From positions 124,001 to 188,000 of the forward strand of contig NZ_SOSI01000001.1 in the NCBI RefSeq assembly GCF_029760855.1: a stretch of 64,000 bases of DNA, given 5' to 3'. The stretch is from Erythrobacter litoralis. Lineage in GTDB: Bacteria; Pseudomonadota; Alphaproteobacteria; Sphingomonadales; Sphingomonadaceae. A model generated the notes under the pieces. That model was not told where the DNA came from, did no database searches, and worked only from the letters and a program-made list of their open reading frames with translations. This document shows positions 26,725-36,005 of the stretch, piece after piece (the first letter of the stretch is position 1; each line of letters opens with the position of its first letter). Made by a program: the position numbers and the translations under genes.

Positions 26725-27978
26725 TCAGGACGAACCGAAACGCGGAGCGCGGTCGAAGTCGTCCTTCCCGAAGGGCCGGTCGTAGAACAGATACTCGTAA
26801 TAGAAATTGCGAAGGCGCTCGTGAAAGGCGCGGATGCGATCCTGGTATGCCAGTTGAGCGGTCAGATCGGTCCCCGCAATACGGGTCAGTAGCGCCTGTA
26901 CGCCGACGGAGGGCAGAACCCATCCCAAGGCGCGAGCGTGGGCGTCACGGCCTTCCAGCCCTTGACGATAGGCGCGCGCTTGCGGTGCCACGGCTTCGTC
27001 ACCGTTCTGGTGGAACGCGAAGTACCATTTATAATGGAAATCCGGCCCGAGCGGTTCGGAATCAGACCATCGGGGATGGTTGGCGTAGAACCGTTCCATC
27101 GTGTCTTCGCGCGGAATTTCCCACGCGCCGTGCACGACCTCCTGATTGGCCATCGCGATCTCGGTTCCCTGGTTGACCGGAATCGCCCGATTGATCGCCA
27201 CATTGGCGAGCGTCGGCACGATGAGTACAAGGACGAGCCATGCGGCCGACAGCGTCGCGGCATTGGCGACCGAGCTCCAGCGGAGGCGGTCGATAAGCGC
27301 GGCCAGTCCTACCCAGAAGAACAGATAGGCTGCGATGGTAACGAGAATGAGAGCTATCGGCGCGGCGCCCACGTTTTCGATGATCGCGGTAGTGGTGAAC
27401 GGCGCCGCCAGAACGAGCCACAGCAGCCCGAAGCGCAGCGCGGAACGCCGCCGCCATAAGGCGCGGCCACCGCGTGGCAACGCCTCTAAAGTACGCGCGC
27501 GGCGTGCTTCTCGCTCCCCGGACACCAGATCATGGAACAGAACGATGACGAACAGCGGCGCGAGGAACACCAGCACGAAGGCGAAGTCGAACTGGCCCGG
27601 AAGCGCCAGTTCCGGATTGAACGTGTCGCCATCGTAGATCTGCGCTTCGAGGCTGAGCGCGCGGACCCGCAGGATGTAGGGTGAGACATCGCGCATTCCG
27701 ATCGCCGCGAAGGCAAGCGGAGATGGCTCGTCCCAAGTGGGGTGGAAGCTGTAATAGGCGGCACTGCCAGGATCTTTGTCCTCGTCGATCCACGATGCGA
27801 TTGCGGAAATGTCTTCGTTCTGTGCTGCCGGAATGGCTGCGATATCAGCCCTCTGCCGATCGACTTCGGCAATTCCGGCAAGGATGGACGTGACGGTCAG
27901 CAATGCCAGTAGCATGAGCGACAGACTCGTCAGACGCTGCCGGAACAGCAGGCGTAATTCGTGCTTCAGCAGGTTCAT
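26725..27978 (-). CDS. ABC-2-type permease, DUF3526 family (second of pair)
   Basis: The 417-aa membrane protein has an N-terminal helix (LTSLSLMLLALLTVTSILAG), a long periplasmic segment, and a block of helices from about residue 130 (FAFVLVFLAPLFVIVLFHDL; SGEREARRARTLEALP loop; several further helices to about 270). A soluble C-terminal region follows (RIRAFHERLRNFYYEYLF). The SGERE motif after the second helix is typical of ABC-2 permeases. ATG 27978 overlaps the previous stop (ATGA) and is preferred to 27987. It is the last gene of the three-gene ABC operon divergent from a TonB receptor, suggesting a part in siderophore or peptide traffic. Confidence 0.84.
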   Translation of the reverse strand: MNLLKHELRLLFRQRLTSLSLMLLALLTVTSILAGIAEVDRQRADIAAIPAAQNEDISAIASWIDEDKDPGSAAYYSFHPTWDEPSPLAFAAIGMRDVSPYILRVRALSLEAQIYDGDTFNPELALPGQFDFAFVLVFLAPLFVIVLFHDLVSGEREARRARTLEALPRGGRALWRRRSALRFGLLWLVLAAPFTTTAIIENVGAAPIALILVTIAAYLFFWVGLAALIDRLRWSSVANAATLSAAWLVLVLIVPTLANVAINRAIPVNQGTEIAMANQEVVHGAWEIPREDTMERFYANHPRWSDSEPLGPDFHYKWYFAFHQNGDEAVAPQARAYRQGLEGRDAHARALGWVLPSVGVQALLTRIAGTDLTAQLAYQDRIRAFHERLRNFYYEYLFYDRPFGKDDFDRAPRFGSS

Positions 27979-29414
27979 TTCGCCCATCCCAGCCTTCGGG
28001 TCGCCGAGGCAAGAGCTAGCCCCGCCAGAACGAGCCAGCCAACCAGCATCAGCAAGCCTGGCACCGCCGCACGTGCCAGTTCGGCGCTTGTGGCCGGGCG
28101 GAAGCCGAAATCGGGCATCTTTGCCCAGTTTGCCGCTGCAACGCGGCGTCGGTCATCGGCTCCCGGGTCTTCCGCGATATCGTCAGCGTAGCTTACCGCT
28201 TCGGCCTGGAGCCGGTTCAGCTGCTGCACCAGTTCGTAACGGTAAGCCTCGGCCTGATCGAGAAAACGGCGATGGCCTGCAAAATCCGTCCCTGCAGCCG
28301 CCATCGAGACGGACCGTACGGATATTGCCGGGCTCAAGACGCCGAGCCACTCGACCATCCAGTTTTGTCGTTCTTGCGCGTTGTAGCTTTTGTCGGCGTA
28401 TTGGTCGAACAACTTGGACGTCATCTGTTCGCCCTCCATGGCGAGCAAGCCCTGGTAATTGACCGGCAGTTCCTCGACCGTCCCCACGTCATAGCGTTCG
28501 AGAACGGACTGTTTGAATTCGTCGAAATAGGGATCATCTGGATCGTGGCTGTCGCCCATCGCCCTAAGGTCGCGTGCGATTGCCACATCGGTTTGCAGGC
28601 GGTTGTCGAGCGGTACCGCCGCGCCAGCAACGTCCGGCGCGAGACGTGGAAGCAACACGACGGTCACGACCCACAGGGCCAAAAGTGCGAGGAGGGCGTC
28701 AAGGCTTCGGCGGACAAGCGCCGAAACAAGCACGATCAGCAACACCCACAGGGCAAGATACAGCAGGTATCCCCCCGCGATGGTCAGCATCGGCAGAACA
28801 AGTGCACCCGGCTGTCCCGCAATTAGCGCGAAACCGATCATTGCTGGCAGCCCGGCGAGCATTGCCACCGTTCCGACAGCCAGCAGCTTACCACCAACCA
28901 CCTCTCCGCGACCGGCCCCTTGCAACAGGAGCACCCGCAGCGTCCCGCGCTCCCTCTCCCGCGCGAGCACGCCATAGCCCAGAAAGATAAGGAGCAACGG
29001 GGCGACGACCTGAAGCACGAAGGCCGGGGTCAGCAGGCCGAACCGCACCAAGAGCGAGCTTTGGCGGACATCGCCGAAATTGGCGGTGTTTTGGCGGTGC
29101 CCTTCCAGAAACATGCTGTTGCCGGTGAATGCATCGACGCCGGGATCGAAGGCCGCAAGGGGGCCCAGCGGCCGAAAGATGAAGTGACCAGCATGGACGA
29201 CGCGATGCGGATGTCTGTCCGGTTGTCTGTCGAACGCACTCTCGGCAGCGTGCGCGTTACGCTCTCGCAACTCAGCGATATTGCGCTGGTGCGACCACGC
29301 GCTGGCAACGGCAACGAGTGTGAGAAGGACCAGCAATACGAAAGCGATCACGGCTACGCGATTGCGGGCCATCAGGCGCAGTTCGTCGCGTGCGATAAGG
29401 CGAACGGCGCTCAT
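27975..29414 (-). CDS. ABC-2-type permease, DUF3526 family (first of pair)
   Basis: The 479-aa protein resembles its downstream neighbour in layout: N-terminal helix (VAVIAFVLLVLLTLVAVASA), a His-rich periplasmic stretch (FDRQPDRHPHRVVHAGHF), then helices beginning TPAFVLQVVAPLLLIFLGYG with the ABC-2 loop LARERERGTLRVLLLQG. A long periplasmic loop (about 270-430) precedes a final helix. Its start overlaps the ATPase stop (ATGA). Two different DUF3526 permeases plus one ATPase probably form a heterodimeric exporter. Confidence 0.85.
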   Translation of the reverse strand: MSAVRLIARDELRLMARNRVAVIAFVLLVLLTLVAVASAWSHQRNIAELRERNAHAAESAFDRQPDRHPHRVVHAGHFIFRPLGPLAAFDPGVDAFTGNSMFLEGHRQNTANFGDVRQSSLLVRFGLLTPAFVLQVVAPLLLIFLGYGVLARERERGTLRVLLLQGAGRGEVVGGKLLAVGTVAMLAGLPAMIGFALIAGQPGALVLPMLTIAGGYLLYLALWVLLIVLVSALVRRSLDALLALLALWVVTVVLLPRLAPDVAGAAVPLDNRLQTDVAIARDLRAMGDSHDPDDPYFDEFKQSVLERYDVGTVEELPVNYQGLLAMEGEQMTSKLFDQYADKSYNAQERQNWMVEWLGVLSPAISVRSVSMAAAGTDFAGHRRFLDQAEAYRYELVQQLNRLQAEAVSYADDIAEDPGADDRRRVAAANWAKMPDFGFRPATSAELARAAVPGLLMLVGWLVLAGLALASATRRLGWAK

Positions 29415-30148
29415 GCTGCAACCGGGCCACGTGCGGACTGGAATCGCGCGTGAAGCGCGCGCACGTCGAAACGGTCGGGGCCATCTGCGGCGACATCATC
29501 GGTCACTTGCCCGCTTTCCAGGAAAACGATGCGGTCCGCCACATCGGCAGCCGAAAGGAGGTCATGCGTAACCATCAAAACCGCCGTGCCACGGTCGCGT
29601 ACCTGCGACAGGAGCGCGTTGAAATCGGCGGTCGCAGCCGGGTCGAGACCCGATGTCGGTTCGTCGAGCAGCAGGACGGGTACCTCTCTCAAAAGAGCTA
29701 CTGCAATCGCGACCTTCTGACGCATGCCCTTGGAAAAGGCGCCCAGCCTATGCCTCCAGGCGCCCTCCTGCAGTCCTGCAGAAGCAAATGCCCTTGAAAT
29801 CGCGTCAGCGTCAGGCTTCTGATCGGAGAGCGCAAGGAGATATTCGGCATTTTCCTGCGCTGTCAGATGATCGTAGAGGGCAACGTTCTCGGGCAGGTAA
29901 GCAATCTTGCGCCGCGCAGCATCGGGATCGATCGCGGGGTCGATACCGCAAACCGATACCGTACCCGATCGGGCTTGCACGAAGCCCAGTAATGTGGCGA
30001 GCGTCGTGGACTTGCCCGCTCCGTTTCCTCCGAGCAAAGCCGTGATGCTGCCTGCAGGCACCCCCAGAGTCAGCCCATCCAACACGGGAAGCGCGTCGTA
30101 AGCGACAATCATTTCGCTAAGGCTGATTACCGCATTATTTGAGATCAT
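29411..30148 (-). CDS. ABC transporter ATP-binding protein
   Basis: This 245-aa ATPase has Walker A GGNGAGKST, signature FSKGMRQKVAIAVALL, Walker B VLLLDEPTSGLD and H-loop VTHD, as in CcmA/NatA-type export ATPases. ATG 30148 is preferred over 30160 because GGAG sits six bases before it, formed by the codons following 30160. It is the first gene of the operon with the two DUF3526 permeases and is divergent from a TonB-dependent receptor that has a Fur-like site. Confidence 0.92.
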   Translation of the reverse strand: MISNNAVISLSEMIVAYDALPVLDGLTLGVPAGSITALLGGNGAGKSTTLATLLGFVQARSGTVSVCGIDPAIDPDAARRKIAYLPENVALYDHLTAQENAEYLLALSDQKPDADAISRAFASAGLQEGAWRHRLGAFSKGMRQKVAIAVALLREVPVLLLDEPTSGLDPAATADFNALLSQVRDRGTAVLMVTHDLLSAADVADRIVFLESGQVTDDVAADGPDRFDVRALHARFQSARGPVAA

Positions 30149-30302
30149 GAAATTCTCCATCGAGATCGCCCGATGGAGCGCACGGTGTCAGACGTCAATG
30201 GTGTGTTATACTATTCCATTGACGAATGCTTTTTGGTAAGACTATCGGGTCCGCCATTGCCGACCGCCAGCGTCGTGGCGCATTGTTCCAGGGACCTTCA
30301 AC

Positions 30303-30326
30303 ATATCATTCTCTTCGCATTCTCGC
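30303..30326. promoter_or_regulatory. Fur-box-like element before the second TonB receptor
   Basis: Two direct half-sites, ATCATTCTC and CGCATTCTCGC, match the TCATTCTC/GCATTCTC halves in the two better Fur boxes of the window. It lies in the 180-bp divergent region and very close to the receptor's apparent TTG start. Confidence 0.45.
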
Positions 30327-30329
30327 CTT

Positions 30330-32537
30330 TTGGCGTGCGCCGCACGCACGGCTGTCGTCGTATCGACACTTGGTTTCGCGCAAACAGCCTATGCCCAGGC
30401 CGAGGCGCGGCTCGAAGAGGATGGTGAGACGATCGTCGTTACCGGGGAGCGGCTCCTTGCCCCGATCGCCGAAATCGGCAGCCGACTCGATCTGACTGCG
30501 CGCGAAACGCCCGCGACCGTCGAGGTCATCGATAGCGAGACCATCCGCGAGCAGGGCATCAACACGATTGTCGATACGGTTCGCACCGCTTCGGGTGTGG
30601 TTTCCGCCGATACAGGCGCGCATACCCCGTATGCCATGCGCGGATTCCAGATGGCACAGGTGAGCGTCACCCAGAACGGTATCAATCTTGGTTCGACCGA
30701 TTTTACAGGCATGAATCTGGGCACCTTCAATCTTGACCGAGTGGAGTTTCTCAAGGGGCCGTCTTCTATTTCGTCCGGGCAAGGTTCGGTTGGCGGTACA
30801 ATCAATTTCGTTACCAAGGCGCCGCGTCCCGGCCCGATCAAGAACGAAGTCTTTCTGGGTGTCGATGAACGCGGGTCTTTCCGCGCGGGGATTGGCTCGG
30901 GCGGAAGCATCGGCGATAGCGGGCTCGACTACCGCGTCGATCTGAGCCGGTACAATGAACAAAGTTTCATCGAAGACAGCCAGGTCGAATATATTCACCT
31001 GTCCGGGGGGCTGGACTACCGGGTTTCGCCTTCGCTCAAGGTCTTCGTCGCAGCTGAGTATCGCGATCTCGACGGAGAGATTTACTGGGGCACGCCGCTT
31101 TCGCCCGTCGCCTTTAGCGGTGAAAACTCGACCGACATCGTCTCCGGAACGCAGGTGTCGTCCTTTAATGGAACCGATCTGGGTGCGGTCACGATCGACC
31201 GCCGCACGCTTGACACGAACTACAACGTGGCAGACGGCTACAAGAAGTTCGACGAGACCTGGGTGCGCGCAGGTTTTGAGTGGGAGCTCGGCTCCGACGT
31301 AACCCTCAGCAACCTGTTCTACTACTACGACGCCAATCGCGAATGGAAGAACAACGAGGTTACCTCATTCAACTCCGACACCAACCTCGTCGATCGCGAA
31401 CGCTTCTTCGTACGTCACGATCAGGAGCAGATCGGCAACAATATCGACCTCGCCTGGCGCACCCAGCTGGGCGGCATGGAAAATCGCTTGGTCGTGGCGT
31501 TCGAGTATTACGATATGGATTTCACCCGGCCAGGCGCGGCCAACTTTCCCAGCGACAGCGTCTCACTGGTCGATCCCGAGCGCGGGACTTACGGCGTGCT
31601 GACCACTTCGCGCCAGCTTGCAGGCGTCGAAAGCTATGCGATCAATCTGGAAGATCGTTTGGAAATCACTCCGGAATTCGCGATCGTGGGCGGCCTTCGC
31701 TACAACGCGTTCGACGTTGAGCGGAACGCGTTCGATACGGCCGGCGAAGTTCGTACCGGGTTCCCCCTGGAAATGGACTGGGATCCCGTGACCGGGCGCA
31801 TCGGCTTTACCTACGATATCATTCCGCAGGTCACGCTGTACGGACAATACGCCACCGCCAGCGACATCGCGGTAGGAAGCTATTTCTTCTTGAGTCCTAC
31901 GCAGCGAATGGAATTATCGACCGGGCGGAGCTACGAGGCGGGCGCGAAAGCCACCTTCCTCAATGGTCGCGGGCAGGCGACGCTTTCACTTTACGACATT
32001 CAGCGCAGCAACGTTTATGGTGGGGCGGCCAATCAGCGGCTGAACGTCGCGGGCGAACTCAACTCCCGCGGAGTAGAGTTCACGGCCTCGCTCCGTCCGG
32101 TTGATGGCCTCAACCTGTGGGGGAACGCGGCTTACACCCACGCACGGTATGATAATTACGTCACCGAGGGGGGCGTTTCCTATGATGGAAATACGCCTCC
32201 GAACATCCCGACCTGGATCGTGAACGGGGGCGGCTCCTACCGCTTCGGTGAGCTCGCGCTACCGATCGAGATCGGGGGGAGCTTCTCCCATGTCGGCGAT
32301 CGCTTCAGCACGGATCTTGATACGGTCACACTGGAAGACTACTTGATCGGTGATCTGTTCGCGTTCGTGAACTTGCCCGAAGGCCTGCTCTCGCCTTCGA
32401 ACGATGTTCGTTTGACGTTCCGGCTCAAGAATTTCACCGACAAGCGTTATGCATCCTACGGCGACCCGTTCTATCCCGATCAGGTTTTCTTGGGGACGCC
32501 GCGCACGTTCGAGACGAGTTTGAGCGTCAGCTTCTGA
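30330..32537 (+). CDS. TonB-dependent siderophore receptor
   Basis: The protein is about 735 aa with a signal peptide (MACAARTAVVVSTLGFAQTA, ending AYAQA), TonB-box-like ETIVVTGER, plug motifs (LTARETPATVEVIDSETI, VRTASGVVSADTG, YAMRGFQMAQVSVTQNG, LDRVEFLKGPSSISSGQGSVGGTINFV) and a barrel ending ETSLSVSF. The start is a TTG with no good ribosome site and no in-frame ATG upstream, so the true start is uncertain. Its plug resembles ferric-hydroxamate/coprogen-type receptors more than Fiu, but the ligand cannot be named. A PepSY reductase-like protein follows it, and a DUF3526 exporter is divergent. Confidence 0.9.
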   Translation: MACAARTAVVVSTLGFAQTAYAQAEARLEEDGETIVVTGERLLAPIAEIGSRLDLTARETPATVEVIDSETIREQGINTIVDTVRTASGVVSADTGAHTPYAMRGFQMAQVSVTQNGINLGSTDFTGMNLGTFNLDRVEFLKGPSSISSGQGSVGGTINFVTKAPRPGPIKNEVFLGVDERGSFRAGIGSGGSIGDSGLDYRVDLSRYNEQSFIEDSQVEYIHLSGGLDYRVSPSLKVFVAAEYRDLDGEIYWGTPLSPVAFSGENSTDIVSGTQVSSFNGTDLGAVTIDRRTLDTNYNVADGYKKFDETWVRAGFEWELGSDVTLSNLFYYYDANREWKNNEVTSFNSDTNLVDRERFFVRHDQEQIGNNIDLAWRTQLGGMENRLVVAFEYYDMDFTRPGAANFPSDSVSLVDPERGTYGVLTTSRQLAGVESYAINLEDRLEITPEFAIVGGLRYNAFDVERNAFDTAGEVRTGFPLEMDWDPVTGRIGFTYDIIPQVTLYGQYATASDIAVGSYFFLSPTQRMELSTGRSYEAGAKATFLNGRGQATLSLYDIQRSNVYGGAANQRLNVAGELNSRGVEFTASLRPVDGLNLWGNAAYTHARYDNYVTEGGVSYDGNTPPNIPTWIVNGGGSYRFGELALPIEIGGSFSHVGDRFSTDLDTVTLEDYLIGDLFAFVNLPEGLLSPSNDVRLTFRLKNFTDKRYASYGDPFYPDQVFLGTPRTFETSLSVSF

Positions 32538-32616
32538 TGGCATCGCAGTCCGGAAGATGTCAGTAGGCGCGACGGCCTCTGGTTTCTGAGCTTAACTTCC
32601 GGTTTCGCGGACTGCG

Positions 32617-33975
32617 ATGATATCATCCCGAACAACACGGCGATCGTTGTACCAAGCGATCTGGCGATGGCATTTCTTGGCGGGTCTGTTGACCCTACCA
32701 TTCCTGCTGTGGTTGGCGATCACTGGTTCCATCTATCTGTTCGAAGACGAAATCGAATTCGCTCTTCACGGTCCGGTATTGAAAGTCCCTGCCACACCCG
32801 ATCGCCTGCCGACAGGTCAGCTTATCGAAACGGCAGAAAACTATTCGGGGCACCCCGCTAAGGCGTTCCTGTCGCCGTCCGCCGCTGATCGATCGGCCGA
32901 AATTTTGGTCGCCGGTGCGGATGGTGCGGGCGCATCAGTGTTCATCGATCCTGGTACCGGTAAAGTTCTGGGGATGCTCGACGGCGATTGGCGGGTCGCT
33001 CAGTTCGTGCGAAGTCTACATGGATTAGCGCTGTTCGGCCCGATCGCAAACGGAGTGATCGAAGCGGTCGCTGGATGGGTAGTCATTTTGTGCAGCACCG
33101 GACTGTACCTGTGGTGGCAGAGACGCGAAGCAGGTGGCCTTTTCGCTATCCGCGGAAGCCTACGGTCTCGGCGTTTTTGGCGAGATCTTCACGCCGTTCT
33201 GGGTGCTGGCGTCGCTATATTCGGCATATTCCTGGCGATTACAGGCCTGATGTGGTCGGGTGTTTGGGGCAGTTGGGTACACAATAGCCTGCGCGCGATA
33301 GGCCAAGGGGTCCCTTCGGTCATATGGGACGCGCCGCCCACCTCCGACGGGAAGCCGAGCGCTCAGACGACCGATGGCAGTCACCAGCATCCGGGGGAAC
33401 TCTCATGGACCGTGCGAGGCATGCCGGAGCCTCGATCCGCCGGTAACATTCGGCAAGTTTCTATCGGGCTGGCCGAAGCGGCGCGGGTAGCGGAACTGCA
33501 AGGTATTTCCGACGGGTATCGCATTGATGCTCCCGGCGCGCCCGACGGAATCTTCGCCGCGACGAACATTCCCGACAAGGCAGCCGGCATTCGTGTCATT
33601 CAGATCAATCAGTTCTCCGGCGAAGTCGTCAATGATTTCTCCTTCTCCGATTACGGCGACGCTTCGCAGGCGATCGAATGGGGCGTGAGCCTGCATATGG
33701 GCAAGGAGTACGGCCGGTTCAGCCAGTGGCTGATGTTCTTCGCCTGCCTGACGCTGATCGGACTGACGATCGCTGCGATCATGTCATGGATGATGCGTCG
33801 CAAAAGAGGCGAGCTAGGAACCCCGCCTTATGCTAGCAAACGGGCTGGCAAGGTCGGCGTGCTGGTCATCCTTCTCGGAACTCTGACGTTTCCTCTCACA
33901 GCGCTCTCAGCAATTATTTTGGCGGGAATTGATTGGGCTCTACAAGCTAGACGCACAAGACCATCTACCGCTTAA
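32617..33975 (+). CDS. PepSY-domain membrane protein (siderophore-iron reductase type)
   Basis: The 452-aa protein has helix 1 (LTLPFLLWLAITGSIYLF after WRWHFLAG), a periplasmic PepSY domain (VFIDPGTGKVLGMLDGDW), a central helix pair (VIEAVAGWVVILCSTGLYLW; VLGAGVAIFGIFLAITGLMW) preceded by LHGLALFG and DLHAV histidines, a second PepSY part (VIQINQFSGEVVNDF) and C-terminal helices (FSQWLMFFACLTLIGLTIAA and another). Conserved membrane histidines (WHFLAG, SLHGLAL, DLHAVLG, LHMGKEYG) are as expected for heme ligation. It follows a TonB receptor by 79 bp, a common ferric-siderophore reduction arrangement. Confidence 0.88.
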   Translation: MISSRTTRRSLYQAIWRWHFLAGLLTLPFLLWLAITGSIYLFEDEIEFALHGPVLKVPATPDRLPTGQLIETAENYSGHPAKAFLSPSAADRSAEILVAGADGAGASVFIDPGTGKVLGMLDGDWRVAQFVRSLHGLALFGPIANGVIEAVAGWVVILCSTGLYLWWQRREAGGLFAIRGSLRSRRFWRDLHAVLGAGVAIFGIFLAITGLMWSGVWGSWVHNSLRAIGQGVPSVIWDAPPTSDGKPSAQTTDGSHQHPGELSWTVRGMPEPRSAGNIRQVSIGLAEAARVAELQGISDGYRIDAPGAPDGIFAATNIPDKAAGIRVIQINQFSGEVVNDFSFSDYGDASQAIEWGVSLHMGKEYGRFSQWLMFFACLTLIGLTIAAIMSWMMRRKRGELGTPPYASKRAGKVGVLVILLGTLTFPLTALSAIILAGIDWALQARRTRPSTA

Positions 33976-34015
33976 GCTCTTAACCAACGCGTCCGCCTTC
34001 TGCACTTAAACCGCC

Positions 34016-34137
34016 GAAATGAGACAGTCCGCTATCGGCCCATAATCCGATAGGCTGCTTTTGATGAAAGCTGTCGGTCGGCAAAGCGCCCTAATTCCGG
34101 TCATTCAGGTGATCACAAAATTTGACCGAAAGCTGCC
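34016..34137. repeat. Interspersed repeat, composite copy 2
   Basis: This region holds two modules: TCCGCTATCGGCCCA (34028-34042), shared with 36977, 40789 and 42750, and a 57-bp module (34081-34137) that aligns without gaps to 15581-15637. It lies in the 215-bp space between convergent genes. Confidence 0.65.
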
Positions 34138-34190
34138 ATAAGGGATCGGACAGACAATGGCCGACTGCCACCCAAACGGCTGAAGATCGC

Positions 34191-35170
34191 TCAGGCTGCA
34201 GACTTCCGGCGAGACAGGATCAGCGCTTCAACGGTAGCTGAATCCTGATCGTAGCCCTCCGCGCGCTTCATGAGCCGTGACCGGTTGATGTCGTCGCGAA
34301 TAGCAATGTCCCTCAACAGGGCAGCCTTTTCCCGCAGTGAGCGAAGACTGTTGTACAGGCTTCGCTCGAGCATTTCCTCCTGCTTCTCGTCGAGCGCCAT
34401 CTGGCTGTAAGCGTGACCGGTGTGGCAGCGAAACCGGCGGATCGGCCCATCCGATATCTCCCACAGCACCCCATTGCAGTCGGGGCAGTTGAACGGGACG
34501 AGTTCGCCCAGTCTCTCTTCGGTGGCCATGGTCGCGTTTTCCATTCCGGCGATGAGCAGTTCAATCCGGACCGTTTCGTCTACCGGCCGGTCTGGCAGGG
34601 CCGGTTCGGCGACCAACAAGGATAACCTCGCACCCAGCTCTTCCGCGGTGGCGATCATTTCCGGTTCGCCGACGGCCGAGATGGCGGGCGCGGGGCATGC
34701 TGGGCGACGTTGCCTGGCGCGGATCCTGCACGAGTATCCGACCTCCGCCCGAGACGATCGCGCGCCCCGGATGCACCATCGTCCATGTAGCCGGACAGGA
34801 TCACCCCCCGTCGCGCGGCCGCCACCGAACACCGCAAGAGAGCGGAACAGGGGGTCGATCGCGGGACGGAAATTGTTCTCACGTGGTCCGCGGCGCAGAT
34901 GCAGATGCCGCTCGCCCAGGATAAGGTGCGCGTCGTTGGGGGCGACGTATAGATGCCCAGGCTGATATTCCTCGCCAACGGTGGGCTCGCGAACCGGATA
35001 TGAGGTGTTGTGCCGAAGGATGTCGACAAGGTGCCCTGCTTCGTCGGATCGATGCAGGACGATTAACAGCGTGGCTGGTTGAGCGGGGGAGAAATTCTTC
35101 AAAAGGCCGATGAGGGCGGGCAGTCCCCTGCACTGGCCCCAATCCCGACGATGTCGCGACGGTTACTCAC
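34191..35170 (-). pseudogene. CheB-type methylesterase with zinc-ribbon C-terminus, frameshifted
   Basis: A GTG at 35170 overlaps the response-regulator stop (GTGA) and opens with RRDIVGIGASAG, the CheB nucleophile region. The frame then shifts near 35124 into LPALIGLLKNFSPAQPATLL. Further shifts occur near 34805 (before GVILSGYMDDGASG, the catalytic Asp loop), near 34766 (before AIVSGGGRILVQDP) and near 34690 (before ISAVGEPEMIATAEELG). The C-terminal part with FNCPDCNGVLWEISDGP and FRCHTGHAYS (a zinc ribbon) is intact. Most shifts are single-base changes in G or C runs, so sequencing error is possible, but the neighbouring kinase and lacI are also broken. A decayed gene is the best reading. 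Confidence 0.75.
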
Positions 35171-35562
35171 TTCGCCGGTTCGCTGACAGAGGGCATGGTC
35201 TCGCTGCGCACGCTCAACCGTTGAGCGACCCTGTCGATCAAGGATGCGCCATACACTGGCTTCGGCATGAAATCGACGCCCAGGGTCTCTATCGGCAAGT
35301 CGAGGCGCGATCCGTATCCCGAAACGATGATTTTGGGGACATCACGCTTCTGCAAATCCTCGACCAGGGGAGTGACTGGTAAACCGTCGATGTTGTAATC
35401 AAGTACCGCGAGGTCGACAGGATCCTCCTGTGCGCGCATTCTGGCTTCGCCGAGGGAATGATATGGACCGACAACGTCCACCCCGGCGTCGCTGAGATAC
35501 TGAGCCGTCTGTTCTGCGACCAACCATTCGTCGTCGAGAACGAGAACTTTCGCACCACGCAA
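35167..35562 (-). CDS. Single-domain response regulator (CheY-like receiver)
   Basis: This 131-aa receiver domain has the acidic pair in VLVLDDEWLVAEQ, phospho-acceptor Asp in LAVLDYNIDG, the switch Ser in KIIVSGYG and the Lys in DFMPKPV. There is no output domain. The start is TTG 35562 with no good ribosome site; the frame remains open upstream into the kinase remnant, so it was probably coupled to that gene. Lying between a broken HWE kinase and a broken CheB-like gene, it may be expressed but lacks its cognate kinase here. Confidence 0.82.
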   Translation of the reverse strand: MRGAKVLVLDDEWLVAEQTAQYLSDAGVDVVGPYHSLGEARMRAQEDPVDLAVLDYNIDGLPVTPLVEDLQKRDVPKIIVSGYGSRLDLPIETLGVDFMPKPVYGASLIDRVAQRLSVRSETMPSVSEPAK

Positions 35563-35599
35563 TTTTTCGAGATCGGAAACTCGTCCTTGCGTGCCTTTG

Positions 35600-36005
35600 C
35601 GAGGACATTGTCAGACCCGGTGATGCGGGACATGGGAAAACGGCAATGTACCTCCAGCCCGGCGGGATCGTATCGTATTTCCGATTTCGCTAGCAGTTGG
35701 GTACGCAGGATACGCTCGATCACAAAGGAGCCGAAACCGCGGGACGTTGGCGGCTTGACGGTCGGCCCACCGGACTAAACCCAGTCAAGTTCCAGATGCT
35801 GTTCGTCACCTTCGGAAATTATGGTCCATTCGATCGACACCTTTCCACTCGGCATGCTCAGGGCACCGTATTTGAGTGCATTGGTGCTGAGTTCGTGCAG
35901 GGCCATCGACAGACCTTGTGCAGATGACGGACTGACGGCCACGTTCGGCCCGTTAATCTCGACATTCCCGTCGCCGATCGAGTGAACCAGTTCGTCACCG
36001 AAAGG
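35600..36005 (-). pseudogene. 3' fragment of an HWE-type sensor histidine kinase
   Basis: Only the C-terminal catalytic part remains. GPNVAVSPSSAQGLSMALHE and LSTNALKYGALS match the HWE/HisKA_2 N-box region. SIEWTI, HLELDWV and GFGSFVIERILRTQL with LEVHCRFPMS follow. An in-frame TAG (35775-35777) replaces a codon between DWV and SGGP. Homology stops abruptly at about 36005, where the opposite strand becomes a lacI gene, so the dimerisation and sensor domains have been removed by a deletion or rearrangement. Confidence 0.8.

Noticed and set aside
34191-35102. Intact 303-aa protein
   Set aside because: The open frame is continuous, but its middle (about 34690-34810) is out of frame with the CheB motifs found in the other two frames, so it is a frameshifted gene.
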